Shown: positions 52,827 to 62,439, counted from the stretch's first letter. The stretch is 64,000 nucleotides of DNA from CAKRJP01 sp963658085 (GCA_963658085.1 CAVKOU010000001.1:109833-173832), one strand, 5' to 3'. Numbers and translations: made by a program. Notes: a model not told the origin generated them from the sequence alone.

Positions 52827-53522
52827 CTACTTTTTCTCTTTTCCAAGTTGCAGGATACTTTTGTATGCCGCCTCCTGCTCTGCCGCCTTCTTGGTCCTTC
52901 CTACACCGATGCCATAGGTTTTCTCTCCAATATATACCGCTACTTTAAAGCTCTTGTCATGGTCAGGTCCGGACTCCTCCAAAAGTTCATAACGAATTCC
53001 TCCGCCATGTTCTCCCTGCACAATCTCCTGCAGGATAGTCTTGCTATCATAAAAGAGTCTCTTATTCTCCATGTCTTTTAAAATAAACTCATGAATAAAC
53101 TCTTTTGCATTAGCAAAACCACCATCTAGATAAATTGCTCCGATCAAAGCCTCCATGGCATCTGAAGTAATAGAAGCCCGAAGTCTTCCACCATTGGCGT
53201 CCTCGCCCTTTCCCAGAAAGAGAAAATCTCCTAATTCGATCTCTGCTGCGCAGTAAGCTAAGGCCGGCTCACAAACCATGCTGGCACGAAGCTTTGTAAG
53301 CTCTCCCTCCGGCTTCTTTGTATGCTCAAAGAATAAGAATTCACTGGAAACTAATTCCAACACCGCATCCCCTAAAAACTCCAAACGTTCATTACATTCA
53401 TGTTTAGGCAAATGCTTCTCATTGGCATAAGAGCTATGACGCATGGCTCTTTCTAACAAGGATCTGTCTGAAAATTTATAATTAATCTTCTCTTCTAATT
53501 CTGTTAATTTACGGCTTTTCAT
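52827..53522 (-). CDS. rnc: Ribonuclease III
   Basis: 231 residues. Signature ERLEFLGDAVLEL (45-57) with catalytic Glu/Asp; second site EALIGAIYLDGGF; a C-terminal dsRNA-binding domain with GIGVGRTKKAAEQEAA. It may cut the pnp leader hairpin, as in E. coli. Confidence 0.97.
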   Translation of the reverse strand: MKSRKLTELEEKINYKFSDRSLLERAMRHSSYANEKHLPKHECNERLEFLGDAVLELVSSEFLFFEHTKKPEGELTKLRASMVCEPALAYCAAEIELGDFLFLGKGEDANGGRLRASITSDAMEALIGAIYLDGGFANAKEFIHEFILKDMENKRLFYDSKTILQEIVQGEHGGGIRYELLEESGPDHDKSFKVAVYIGEKTYGIGVGRTKKAAEQEAAYKSILQLGKEKK

Positions 53523-53565
53523 AAATAAAATCCTTTCTTCTTAAGTCTTCCACTAAAGTTAAGCA

Positions 53566-53604
53566 TTTAAATTAAGAATTTAAATCAAGAAATTAAATTA
53601 AGAA
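53566..53604. repeat. Three tandem 13-bp units (TTTAAATYAAGAA)
   Basis: TTTAAATTAAGAA, TTTAAATCAAGAA and ATTAAATTAAGAA in perfect 13-bp register, ending within the acpP terminator region. Confidence 0.75.
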
Positions 53605-53622
53605 AGCCCTGTCGGGCTTTCT
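53590..53622 (-). terminator. acpP terminator
   Basis: AGAAAGCCC/GGGCTTTCT stem with a GACA loop on the minus strand, then TTAATTT; downstream T-richness is moderate. rnc would then need another promoter. Confidence 0.72.
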
Positions 53623-53652
53623 TAATAATAGAATCACTGACTGTATTCTTAA

Positions 53653-53886
53653 TTAATCGCTGATCGCATTCTTAATCTGCTCTACTGCGTCTCCAACAGT
53701 TACGATATTCTCTGCCTCGTCATTATCGATCTCAATATCAAAGGATTCCTCAATACCCATGATAATCTGGAAAATATCCAAGGAATCAGCTCCCAAATCA
53801 TCTACAAACTTCTTATCCTCTGTAATCTCCTTTGGGTCTAGATTTAATACATCTGCGATAATGTCTCTGATCTTTTCAAATTCCAT
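53653..53886 (-). CDS. acpP: Acyl carrier protein
   Basis: 77 residues, acidic. The phosphopantetheine site is Ser35 in DDLGADSLDIFQ, with the D-S-L signature. It follows plsX by 42 bp in the usual fatty acid/phospholipid set. Confidence 0.96.
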   Translation of the reverse strand: MEFEKIRDIIADVLNLDPKEITEDKKFVDDLGADSLDIFQIIMGIEESFDIEIDNDEAENIVTVGDAVEQIKNAISD

Positions 53887-53928
53887 GTTATTAATCTCCT
53901 TTTAACTCTTTCTTATTTCTTTTAATGG

Positions 53929-54951
53929 TTATTCCGTATCCTTTGATTCTTCCTGAATACAGGCTTGAATCTTCTCGTTAATCCCCTGCTTTTTAAAGGT
54001 TACACACTGCATCAGGGTATTGGTAACCTCCTTCGCCTTAGAGCTTCCGTGGGTCTTTACCACCAGCCCCTTTAATCCAAGAAGTGGTGCTCCACCGTAC
54101 TCTGTGGCATCAAATTCCTTCAAGGTAGCCTTTAGAGCCGGTTTGATAAGAACTGCTCCGATCTTGGAACGAAGACTGGAGAGTAACCCCTGCTTCACCT
54201 TGCTAAGAAGTACAGCTCCCACGCCTTCATACAATTTCAAGATAATATTGCCGGCAAATGCCTCACAGACAATCACATCCGCCTTTCCATAAGGAATATC
54301 TCTGGCCTCCACGCTTCCGATGAAATTGATAGACTTTTCTGCCTTAAGAAGTGGGAAGGTCTCTTTTACCAGCGCATTCCCCTTCTCCTCCTCGGCACCG
54401 ATATTGACGATACCGACCTTCGGATTCTTAATTCCTAAGACATGCTCCATGTAAATGGATCCCATCTTCGCAAATTGTACCAGATGAGAGGGTCTTGCGT
54501 CTACATTTGCTCCGCAATCCACCAACAAGGATACCCCCTTTTTGGTGGGAATCAGTGGTGCAAGGGGAGGTCTCTCCACGCCCTTGATCTTTCCTACAAT
54601 AACCTGTCCACCTACCAGAACAGCTCCGGAATTGCCGGCGGAAACAAAGGCATCTGCCTTTCCCTCCTTCACCATCTTCATTCCAACTACCATGGATGAA
54701 TCTTTCTTCTTACGTATCGCATTGGTAGGAACCTCTGCCATCTCTATGATCTCAGAAGCAGGAACCACTTCAAGCTTCTCCTTCGGGTACTGATACTTAG
54801 AAAGCTCCTGTAAAATAAGGTCTTCCTTACCCACAAGAAACACCTTCATATTCGGTTCTTTCAAGATTGCGTCAATGGCACCTTTTACAATTTCCCCCGG
54901 GGCATTATCACCGCCCATGGCGTCCAATGCTATATTGGTAATCTCTGCCAT
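53929..54951 (-). CDS. plsX: Phosphate acyltransferase PlsX
   Basis: Makes acyl-phosphate for phospholipid synthesis from acyl-ACP. ALDAMGGDNAPGEIVKGA start, SAGNSGAVLVGG, VDCGANVDARP. ATG 54951 has GAGGAGG and is the family start; upstream in-frame codons are low-complexity and lie in the leader. 340 residues. Confidence 0.95.
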   Translation of the reverse strand: MAEITNIALDAMGGDNAPGEIVKGAIDAILKEPNMKVFLVGKEDLILQELSKYQYPKEKLEVVPASEIIEMAEVPTNAIRKKKDSSMVVGMKMVKEGKADAFVSAGNSGAVLVGGQVIVGKIKGVERPPLAPLIPTKKGVSLLVDCGANVDARPSHLVQFAKMGSIYMEHVLGIKNPKVGIVNIGAEEEKGNALVKETFPLLKAEKSINFIGSVEARDIPYGKADVIVCEAFAGNIILKLYEGVGAVLLSKVKQGLLSSLRSKIGAVLIKPALKATLKEFDATEYGGAPLLGLKGLVVKTHGSSKAKEVTNTLMQCVTFKKQGINEKIQACIQEESKDTE

Positions 54952-55006
54952 ATTCTTTCCTCCTCGCATTGCTACGAACATTTTACTAAACATCAAATTA
55001 AAAAGC

Positions 55007-55035
55007 AATATAATACAAAGAAAAAAAGAGGTCAA
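55007..55035 (-). promoter_or_regulatory. plsX promoter overlapping the rpmF terminator
   Basis: TTGACC (55030-55035), 17-bp spacer and TATATT (55007-55012). The -35 lies inside the 3' arm of the rpmF terminator stem. Confidence 0.55.
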
Positions 55036-55053
55036 GCACAATGCTCAACCTCT
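55018..55053 (-). terminator. rpmF terminator
   Basis: GAGGTTGAGCA/TGCTTGACCTC stem (one mismatch), then a run of seven T, 15 bp after the rpmF stop. Confidence 0.85.
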
Positions 55054-55067
55054 CTCCTTTGCTAAAA

Positions 55068-55247
55068 TTAATCCATAGCAATGATTTCTTTTTTGTTGTA
55101 AGAACCACAAGCCTTGCATACTCTATGAGGCATCATTAACTCACCACATTTGCTGCATTTTACAAGGTTTGGAGCGCTCATTTTCCAATTAGCTCTTCTC
55201 TTATCTCTTCTAGCTTTGGAAGATTTATTCTTTGGACAAATTGACAT
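55068..55247 (-). CDS. rpmF: 50S ribosomal protein L32 (zinc-binding form)
   Basis: 59 residues. Starts MSICPKNKSSKARRDKRRA and has the zinc-ribbon Cys at 31, 34, 44 and 47 (CxxC-x9-CxxC). ATG 55247 with GGAGG eight bases upstream. It follows ylbN by 3 bp and precedes plsX, the standard order. Confidence 0.97.
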   Translation of the reverse strand: MSICPKNKSSKARRDKRRANWKMSAPNLVKCSKCGELMMPHRVCKACGSYNKKEIIAMD

Positions 55248-55250
55248 AGG

Positions 55251-55778
55251 TTACACCTCCTTAAAATTCTTAAATACATCGCGGATAACTGACATTCTCG
55301 GATCAAGTCCTGTATCTTCACAGCCACAGGTTCCTTTGTTAAGGTTCTGACCACATACATTGCAGATGCCTTTGCAGTCATCATTGCATAGAATCTTCGT
55401 CGGCCACCCTGTCAATAACTCGTTGTAAATCAACTGTTCTACATCTAAGCTGTATCCGTCAATATAGTTATTCTCGTCTAAATCATCTGTCTGATAATAA
55501 GCCCGGTCATCTGTCGAAATCCTCCGCTTAAAATCAAGTGGAATCTCAATCTCCACTTCTTCCAAGCAACGATCACAGTTAGCTATCAGCTTTATCAAAG
55601 CCTCGCCCTTCACATCAAGCTTTCGTTCCTTCACATAAGAAATATGAAGGTCCAAAGGGGTCTTATCTGTAATCTTATAAGTCCCTGTTCCATCTGTAAA
55701 TTCTGTCATCTCGATAGGAACTATCTCTTTAATGGCCTTATGCTGTTCAGACAGTACGTCTGATAGGTTTAATATCAT
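55251..55778 (-). CDS. ylbN: DUF177/YceD family protein, 23S rRNA accumulation
   Basis: 175 residues. The YceD family motif is in the middle (CDRCLEEVEIEIPLDF) and the C-terminus has CNDDCKGICNVCGQNLNKG, a zinc-like Cys cluster. Members support 23S rRNA and L32 production. Directly upstream of rpmF and driven by a consensus promoter. Confidence 0.92.
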   Translation of the reverse strand: MILNLSDVLSEQHKAIKEIVPIEMTEFTDGTGTYKITDKTPLDLHISYVKERKLDVKGEALIKLIANCDRCLEEVEIEIPLDFKRRISTDDRAYYQTDDLDENNYIDGYSLDVEQLIYNELLTGWPTKILCNDDCKGICNVCGQNLNKGTCGCEDTGLDPRMSVIRDVFKNFKEV

Positions 55779-55807
55779 AGTATCGTCTCCTATTCACACA
55801 CTAGACT

Positions 55808-55835
55808 ATTATATCATGCAGAAATGTTTTGTCAA
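55808..55835 (-). promoter_or_regulatory. ylbN-rpmF promoter
   Basis: TTGACA (55830-55835), 16-bp spacer, TATAAT (55808-55813): full consensus hexamers. Confidence 0.85.
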
Positions 55836-55876
55836 CAAGAAAAATTCAGATAACCCATAAAATCCAAAAGTTATTC

Positions 55877-57073
55877 TTATTTGCTTACTAAAGCTACGGT
55901 ATCGCGAGCGATTGCAAGCTCTTCGTTGGTTGGGATTACAAGAACCTTTACCTTAGAGTCTGCTGTAGAAATTACAGCTTCCTCACCGTGAACATCGTTA
56001 GCCTTCTCATCTAATTCGATACCAAGGTATCCTAAGTAGCTAAGAACGTTTGCTCTTACGCTGGCATCATTTTCACCGATTCCTGCTGTAAATACGATAG
56101 TATCTACACCATTCATTGCTGCTACGTAGCTTCCTACATATTTTGCTACTCTGTAAGCAAATACTTCAAGAGCAACCTTTGCCTGTGCATTTCCCTCTTC
56201 TGCAGCGCCTTCAAGATCACGGAAGTCGCTGGATAAGTTGTTAGATAATCCAAATACACCAGACTTCTTATTTACCATTGTCATAAGTCCGTCGATATCA
56301 AGACCTTCCTTCTTAGCGATGAACTCTAAGATAGCAGGATCAATATCTCCGGAACGAGTTCCCATTACAAGACCTTCCAAAGGAGTAAGTCCCATAGAAG
56401 TATCTACAGATTTTCCGTTTAATACTGCACAAACGCTGGCACCATTTCCAAGGTGGCAAACGATGGTCTTTAAATCATCATAAGACTTTCCTACGATCTC
56501 AGCTGCTCTCTTTGAAACAAAGCTGTGGCTGGTTCCGTGGAATCCATAACGTCTAACTTTGTACTTGTCATAGTACTCATATGGAAGTCCATACATATAA
56601 GCCTTCTCCGGCATTGTCTGATGGAAAGCTGTATCAAATACACCTACCATTGGAGTATTTGGCATAAGCTTCTGACATGCATTTACACCGATTAAGTTTG
56701 CCGGATTGTGAAGTGGTGCAAGGTCATTGCACTCTTCTACTGCAGCCTTTACTTCGTCTGTGATTACTACAGACTGTGCAAACTTCTCTCCACCGTGTAC
56801 AAGACGATGTCCAACTGCTCCGATTTCATCAAGACTCTTAACAACTCCTGTCTCAGGATTTGTAAGAGCATCAATTACAAACTGAATAGCCTCGGTATGA
56901 GTTGGCATTGCAAGTTCAGAAACTGCCTTCTCTCCGCCTGCCGGCTGGTAAGTAAGTCTTCCATCGATTCCGATTCTCTCGCAAAGCCCCTTTGCAAGAA
57001 CCTTCTCTGAATCAGAGTTGATCAACTGAAATTTAAGTGATGAGCTTCCGCAGTTAATTACTAAAACGTTCAT
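55877..57073 (-). CDS. ackA: Acetate kinase
   Basis: Converts acetyl-phosphate and ADP to acetate and ATP, 398 residues. NCGSSSLKFQL at the start, GHRLVHGGE, TAFHQTMP, KYGFHGTSH (RRYGFHGTSH), and TAGIGEN near the end. It follows pta, together giving the acetate branch of mixed-acid fermentation. Confidence 0.98.
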   Translation of the reverse strand: MNVLVINCGSSSLKFQLINSDSEKVLAKGLCERIGIDGRLTYQPAGGEKAVSELAMPTHTEAIQFVIDALTNPETGVVKSLDEIGAVGHRLVHGGEKFAQSVVITDEVKAAVEECNDLAPLHNPANLIGVNACQKLMPNTPMVGVFDTAFHQTMPEKAYMYGLPYEYYDKYKVRRYGFHGTSHSFVSKRAAEIVGKSYDDLKTIVCHLGNGASVCAVLNGKSVDTSMGLTPLEGLVMGTRSGDIDPAILEFIAKKEGLDIDGLMTMVNKKSGVFGLSNNLSSDFRDLEGAAEEGNAQAKVALEVFAYRVAKYVGSYVAAMNGVDTIVFTAGIGENDASVRANVLSYLGYLGIELDEKANDVHGEEAVISTADSKVKVLVIPTNEELAIARDTVALVSK

Positions 57074-57143
57074 AATTCTACCTCTTTTTCGATTTATTCT
57101 CTGTTCAAAATGTAGTAGTTTTCAAAAAATCTACACTTGATGA

Positions 57144-57167
57144 ATCCGGATGCCTAAGCATCCGGAT
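57144..57167. repeat. Perfect 10-bp hairpin between pta and ackA
   Basis: ATCCGGATGC/GCATCCGGAT with a CTAA loop and no T-tract, 71 bp before the ackA start. It might be an mRNA processing or stability element, not a terminator. Confidence 0.65.
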
Positions 57168-57261
57168 CATAATACCTCTTATATTCTATGACTTTTTTTA
57201 TTCGTTTTCCAGTCATAGATCTCACTTTCACTTGTAAATTACAAATGTCACCTGCAAAAGA

Positions 57262-58266
57262 TTAGTTATCCTCTGCCATGCACTGTACAGCTGTGATTGC
57301 TACAACACCCTCGATGTCCTTAGCGCTGCATCCACGAGAAAGGTCATTTACAGGAGCTGCAATACCCTGAGTAAGTGGTCCGTAAGCTTCTGCCTTAGCA
57401 AGTCTCTGTACTAACTTATATCCGATATTTCCAGCATCCAAGTCTGGGAAGATCAATACGTTTGCCTTACCGGCAACCGGGCTTCCCGGTGCCTTAGACT
57501 CTCCAACAGATGGAACGATTGCTGCATCAAGCTGGAACTCTCCGTCGATCAAAAGTCCCTCCGGAGCATTCTCCTTAGCAATCTTGGTAGCTTCAACTAC
57601 CTTATCAACGTCTGCATGCTTAGCGCTTCCCTTTGTAGAGTGTGAAAGAAGTGCTACAACCGGTTCCTCTCCTGTAAGAAGCTTGAAGGATTCTGCAGAA
57701 GAAAGAGCGATTGCTGCAAGTTTCTCCGGATCCGGGTTCTGCTCAAGACCAGAATCACCAAATACGAAGGTTCCGTTTGCTCCCATTTCACAATCCGGAA
57801 CTACCATTACGAAGAATGCAGAAACAAGCTTTGTTCCAGGCTTTGTCTTTAAAATCTGAAGACATGGTCTTAAAGTATCTGCTGTAGAGTGGCAAGCTCC
57901 AGATACCATTCCGTCAGCATCTTTCATCTTAACCATCATAACACCATAGTATAAGTAATTTGTAAGAAGAAGCTCTCTAGCCTGCTCCTCTGTCATACCC
58001 TTCTTAGAACGAAGCTCTACCAACTTAGCAATGTAGCTTTCTGTCTTCTCATAAGTAGCAGGGTCAACGATAGTTGCTCCGGAAATATCGAAATCACCTT
58101 TGTTCTTTGCGATTTCCTCTTCGCTACCGATAAGAATCAGATTTGCAGTACCTTCTTTTAAAACAGCCTCTGCTGCTTCGTAGGTTCTTGCGTCTTCTGT
58201 CTCCGGAAGAACGATTGTCTTTTTACAAGATTTTGCTTTTTCTTTGATTTGATCTATAAATCCCAT
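57262..58266 (-). CDS. pta: Phosphate acetyltransferase
   Basis: 334 residues. KTIVLPETEDARTYEAA near the start; SGACHSTADTLRP, FVFGDSGL, LSHSTKGSAKHADVD; ends VAITAVQCM. ATG 58266 follows AAGGAG; upstream in-frame codons are AT-rich leader. It precedes ackA with a hairpin in the gap. Confidence 0.97.
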   Translation of the reverse strand: MGFIDQIKEKAKSCKKTIVLPETEDARTYEAAEAVLKEGTANLILIGSEEEIAKNKGDFDISGATIVDPATYEKTESYIAKLVELRSKKGMTEEQARELLLTNYLYYGVMMVKMKDADGMVSGACHSTADTLRPCLQILKTKPGTKLVSAFFVMVVPDCEMGANGTFVFGDSGLEQNPDPEKLAAIALSSAESFKLLTGEEPVVALLSHSTKGSAKHADVDKVVEATKIAKENAPEGLLIDGEFQLDAAIVPSVGESKAPGSPVAGKANVLIFPDLDAGNIGYKLVQRLAKAEAYGPLTQGIAAPVNDLSRGCSAKDIEGVVAITAVQCMAEDN

Positions 58267-58363
58267 GATTGATAGACTCCTTTCTAAGTTTTTTTTAATT
58301 TTAATTATTATTTTGATTATAAAATAATGCGGCAAAACATATCTATTCTGACGCTCTTTTTAT

Positions 58364-58392
58364 ATTATAATCCTATTTTTTCTCATCTACAA
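58364..58392 (-). promoter_or_regulatory. pta promoter
   Basis: TTGTAG (58387-58392), 17-bp spacer, TATAAT (58364-58369). Confidence 0.7.
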
Positions 58393-58457
58393 GAGAGGTA
58401 CTTGTGTAAAATCACATACAATGCACAAATATTGTTTTTTCACGTGTGCAACTTCAC

Positions 58458-59768
58458 CTAAAATATTCGGATCTGCTTACGAAGTTCCGAATTCCCAGGC
58501 ATTCCTTCCTTGAAATTTCTGGCACTGTCATAAAGTTCTGAAGCAAAAATATCCTGCCTTAACATCTTTATGGCCAGATAGATTTTTCCGGAAGAATCTT
58601 CTTTTTCTTCATAAAATCTCTTCAATACATCTTTTGCATCTGCCAGCTTGGAAATCATAGGAATGCAACTATTCTTTTTAATGCAGCTTAAAACTTCGGC
58701 ATCTTTTTTTCGGAAACCCAAGAGTCTCCCATAAAAGATATTTCCATTTTCCATATATTCTTGAAGATCTTTCGTCTTGATAGACAGCAAAATATGAAGC
58801 AAACTGCGGCTGATCCTGGTATAGTTAAGTTCCTTCGTCTTAAGAAGCCGGGCAAAAGATTCCGGATCCACATACGCTTCCAGATGATTACCTATGCGAT
58901 TGGACAGATTTTCTGATACATCCAAATACTTTGTTAAGCCTGAAGAATCAGAATTTATGTAAGAGCACTCTTCCATCAGACGGTATTTCAAAAGGAGGCT
59001 GTAATCCTGCCAGGTAGCCGGGGCATATTCCTGTAAATATTCTTTGTAAATCTCAAAAGCATCTTCAGGAACAGACGCTTTCATCTGCTGTAAATGTGCT
59101 TCCCCATGCACCTCCTCTTTTTGTCTAAACACCTGTCTGATAGAGGTGGCCGAATCAAATTTCCATCCAAGAGAATTCTCGTGATAGGAAGCTCCTTCCC
59201 GCCGTATCGTATAAGGTTTCATAGAACTATTTAATTTTTTCAAAGCCTTCAAATACTCGATCCCCAAAATATTATTGGGATTTTGAAGGATTTCTCTTAG
59301 AATTTTCTCATCTCCCAGAACTTCTATCAAAGCCTCTTCCCTGGCTATCGGAAAAGATTTCCCCTGTCTCAGATTCCTTTGCAGGGATTGTCTGTATATT
59401 TCCGGTTCTTCCAACAGCAGGTCTGCAATCGAGGACAATACCTCCACATTCCCACATTCCGTCCCAAAGCAAATGCTATCCACACAGCCCAATGCATTCA
59501 GAAGACTCACTGCTCCCGCTGCGAAAATTTCGCCACTTCCGGTAGCATAAACCACAGGAAGTTCAAAGACAGCCGAAGCCCCTGATGACAAGGCTGCATG
59601 CACCCGAATCTCTTTTGAAAATATAGCCGGTTCTCCTCTTTGGACAAAATCTCCGCTCATAACCACCAGCACTGCATCTGCACCGGTAACTTCTTTCGCT
59701 TTCTCAATATGGTACAAGTGGCCATTATGAAAAGGATTATATTCTGTAATTAAACCTGTGATTTTCAT
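58458..59768 (-). CDS. tmcAL: tRNA(Met) cytidine acetate ligase TmcAL (YlbM)
   Basis: Makes N4-acetylcytidine in elongator tRNA-Met. TEYNPFHNGH (8-17) is the nucleotidyltransferase signature, FVQRGEP and SAVFELPVVYATGSGE follow, with a basic C-terminal part. ATG 59768 with AAGGAG is chosen; an in-frame extension to 59861 runs into the leader. 436 residues. Confidence 0.9.
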   Translation of the reverse strand: MKITGLITEYNPFHNGHLYHIEKAKEVTGADAVLVVMSGDFVQRGEPAIFSKEIRVHAALSSGASAVFELPVVYATGSGEIFAAGAVSLLNALGCVDSICFGTECGNVEVLSSIADLLLEEPEIYRQSLQRNLRQGKSFPIAREEALIEVLGDEKILREILQNPNNILGIEYLKALKKLNSSMKPYTIRREGASYHENSLGWKFDSATSIRQVFRQKEEVHGEAHLQQMKASVPEDAFEIYKEYLQEYAPATWQDYSLLLKYRLMEECSYINSDSSGLTKYLDVSENLSNRIGNHLEAYVDPESFARLLKTKELNYTRISRSLLHILLSIKTKDLQEYMENGNIFYGRLLGFRKKDAEVLSCIKKNSCIPMISKLADAKDVLKRFYEEKEDSSGKIYLAIKMLRQDIFASELYDSARNFKEGMPGNSELRKQIRIF

Positions 59769-59908
59769 ACCATACTCCTTTTGTGTTATCGAGCAAAAGA
59801 CACTCCTACTCTCGATTTTTGCAATCATCAAACGATCTTTAATAAAAAGACAGATATCCAAAAATCCTCGGACATCTGCCTTTAATTATACTATCATAAA
59901 TTTGTTTT

Positions 59909-60766
59909 TTAATATTCCACTTTCTTGATACAGGTCACTGCCCGCGATCCCGGTCCAATGTGGCATGCCACACTTAGAGACAGACGGTCCATATGAATAT
60001 CGTATCCCGGGAATTTCTCCACAAGTTCCTGTCTCCATTCCTTAGCTTCCTCATCGGAACAGGTATAAGCTCCGTGGATATAAACTTCCTTTCCGGCAAA
60101 GCGGTTATTTACATCCTCTTCTATCGCTTTAATCATGGTCTTCTTCGCAGCTTTCAAGCCCCGTACCTTTGCAAATGCATCCAGCTTCTCTCCCTGAATC
60201 TGAAGTACCGGCTTAATGTTCAGCATAGTTCCAAGAGTAGCTCCGGCGGCAGTAACTCTTCCACCCTTCTGCAAATATTTCAGTGTATCTACAGTAATGT
60301 AAATACTAGCCTCCAGCTTTTCTCTCATAAGCACATCATAGATCTGCTGTCCTGTCATGCCTTTTTCTGCCATTTCCAAAGCATCCATTACGGACTGGCG
60401 CTGGGTTACAGAGATGCGCTGATTGTCTACCACAAATACTTTTCCATCGTAATCCTGTGCCAACATCATCGCTGTCTGACAAGAGCCACTAAGTCCACTG
60501 GACATAGGAATATAAATAATCTCATCATATTCTTCTAAGACTTCCTCCCAAAGATCTACAATATCTCCGGGGGAAGGCTGTGATGTAGAAATATCTGCAT
60601 CCTCTCCCAGTTTTTGATAGAACTCTTCCTGCGTAAGGGTGATATCCTCCAGGAATAGTTCCTCGTTGATATAAAATGGCATAGGCACTACACGGATGCC
60701 CAGTTCCTTTGCTTCTGATTGCGTAATTCCACTGTTACTATCTGTAATAACTGCAATTTTTCCCAC
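59909..60766 (-). CDS. DegV family protein (fatty-acid binding)
   Basis: FakB-like DegV fold. KIAVITDSNSGI start, SQPSPGDIVDLW, PMSSGLSGSCQ and IGPGSRAVTCI (the ending GPG is characteristic). 285 residues from GTG 60766, with GAGAGG upstream; a TTG at 60775 is the alternative. Which fatty acid is bound cannot be read. Confidence 0.88.
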   Translation of the reverse strand: MGKIAVITDSNSGITQSEAKELGIRVVPMPFYINEELFLEDITLTQEEFYQKLGEDADISTSQPSPGDIVDLWEEVLEEYDEIIYIPMSSGLSGSCQTAMMLAQDYDGKVFVVDNQRISVTQRQSVMDALEMAEKGMTGQQIYDVLMREKLEASIYITVDTLKYLQKGGRVTAAGATLGTMLNIKPVLQIQGEKLDAFAKVRGLKAAKKTMIKAIEEDVNNRFAGKEVYIHGAYTCSDEEAKEWRQELVEKFPGYDIHMDRLSLSVACHIGPGSRAVTCIKKVEY

Positions 60767-60780
60767 GAAAATCAACCTCT

Positions 60781-62145
60781 CTAATTCTTAAAACTATGAA
60801 TTGGCGCAGGAATTCTTCCCTTTCGGTTTACAAATTCGCTGCAATCAAATTCATTTACCGGGATAATCGGTGCATATCCCAAAAGTCCGCCAAATTCTGC
60901 GGTATCTCCTACGTCTTTTCCGATTACAGGGATAAGACGAACTGCTGTTGTCTTCTGATTTACCATACCGATGGCCATCTCATCTGCAATGATTCCTGAA
61001 ATGGTGCTGGCCTCTGTTCTACCAGGGATGGCAATCATATCCAAACCTACGGAGCAGACACAAGTCATCGCTTCTAACTTCTCCAAAGTTAAAGATCCTA
61101 CTTTTACAGCATCAATCATTCCCTGATCTTCACTTACAGGAATGAAGGCACCACTAAGTCCGCCTACGTAAGAAGAAGCCATAACGCCGCCCTTCTTTAC
61201 CTGGTCATTTAACATAGCAAGGGCTGCGGTAGTTCCCGGTGCGCCTACTCGCTCCAAGCCGATCTCCTCCAAGATCTCAGCTACACTATCTCCAATAGCC
61301 GGGGTCGGAGCAAGGGAAAGATCCACGATACCGAAAGGTACTCCAAGACGCTTAGACGCCTCTCCTGCTACCAACTGTCCCACACGAGTTACCTTGAAAG
61401 CAGTCTTTTTAATGGTCTCGCAAAGCTCCTCAAAGCCTTTGCCATGAACCTGAGCGATCGCATGCTTTACAACTCCCGGTCCGCTGACACCTACGTTGAT
61501 GACTGCATCTCCCTCCGTAACACCAAGGAATGCACCTGCCATAAACGGGTTATCATCCGGAGCGTTACAAAATACTACTAACTTGGCACATCCCAAAGAA
61601 TCCTGCTCCTTGGTAGCCTCCGCTGTAGCCTTTACGATCTCACCGCAAAGACGAACGGCATCCATATTGATACCTGTCTTAGTAGATCCTACATTAATAG
61701 AACTACAAATACGCTCGGTAGCAGCCAAAGCTTCCGGAATAGAACGAATCAGGTTCTCATCACTGGCAGTCATAGACTTTGATACCAATGCAGAATATCC
61801 ACCGATAAAGTTTACACCAACCACCTTTGCGGCGCGGTCCAGTGTCTTTGCAATTGTTACATAATCCTCCGGACACTTGCAGGCAGCTCCTCCGACCAGT
61901 GCGATTGGAGTAATGGAAATACGCTTATTTACAATAGGAATTCCAAATTCTCTCTCAATGTCTTCACCGGTAGATACCAAATCCTTTGCTACCGTTGTAA
62001 TCTTCTCGTAAATCTTCTCATTCAATCGTTCCAGATCAGAATCAATACAGTCAAGAAGACTGATTCCGAGAGTAATGGTACGAACGTCCAGATTCTCCTC
62101 GGCAATCATCTGATTGGTTTCGATTACTTCAAATTTATTAATCAT
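60781..62145 (-). CDS. PFL-family protein (UPF0210/DUF711)
   Basis: 454 residues. Contains VLxSVGLD-type CSVGLDMIAIPG, GGYSALVSKSMT, INVGVSGPGVVKHA and the glycyl-radical-enzyme-like fold; no glycyl radical loop is seen. Function unknown. It follows the ACT protein by 21 bp, the pair being conserved in Firmicutes and Archaea. Confidence 0.93.
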   Translation of the reverse strand: MINKFEVIETNQMIAEENLDVRTITLGISLLDCIDSDLERLNEKIYEKITTVAKDLVSTGEDIEREFGIPIVNKRISITPIALVGGAACKCPEDYVTIAKTLDRAAKVVGVNFIGGYSALVSKSMTASDENLIRSIPEALAATERICSSINVGSTKTGINMDAVRLCGEIVKATAEATKEQDSLGCAKLVVFCNAPDDNPFMAGAFLGVTEGDAVINVGVSGPGVVKHAIAQVHGKGFEELCETIKKTAFKVTRVGQLVAGEASKRLGVPFGIVDLSLAPTPAIGDSVAEILEEIGLERVGAPGTTAALAMLNDQVKKGGVMASSYVGGLSGAFIPVSEDQGMIDAVKVGSLTLEKLEAMTCVCSVGLDMIAIPGRTEASTISGIIADEMAIGMVNQKTTAVRLIPVIGKDVGDTAEFGGLLGYAPIIPVNEFDCSEFVNRKGRIPAPIHSFKN

Positions 62146-62166
62146 ATCTCTTACCTAAGGTCCTTC

Positions 62167-62439
62167 CTATAATCTGTGCATTTTCTCGAAAATCTCTTCT
62201 CTCTGGCAATGAATAGAAACTCCGATGGTTGCTCCTAATTCTTCCATTTCCTTAGAAATATCTCCTACTTCTTTGGTTGCTCCTGATACGTCAGCAATCA
62301 TCATCATGTTGAAATATCCATCTACGATGGTCTGGGAAATATCCAGAATATTAATAGATGTCTCTGCAAGATAAGTACAAACCTTTGCAATAATGCCTAC
62401 AGTATCTTTTCCAACTACAGTAATTACACATTTTTTCAT
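62167..62439 (-). CDS. ACT-domain protein (UPF0237)
   Basis: 90 residues, single ACT domain: CVITVVGKDTVGIIAKVCTYL. Paired with the PFL-family gene, presumably as a regulatory partner; the ligand is not known. Promoter TTGAGT-17-TATACT just upstream. Confidence 0.9.
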   Translation of the reverse strand: MKKCVITVVGKDTVGIIAKVCTYLAETSINILDISQTIVDGYFNMMMIADVSGATKEVGDISKEMEELGATIGVSIHCQREEIFEKMHRL

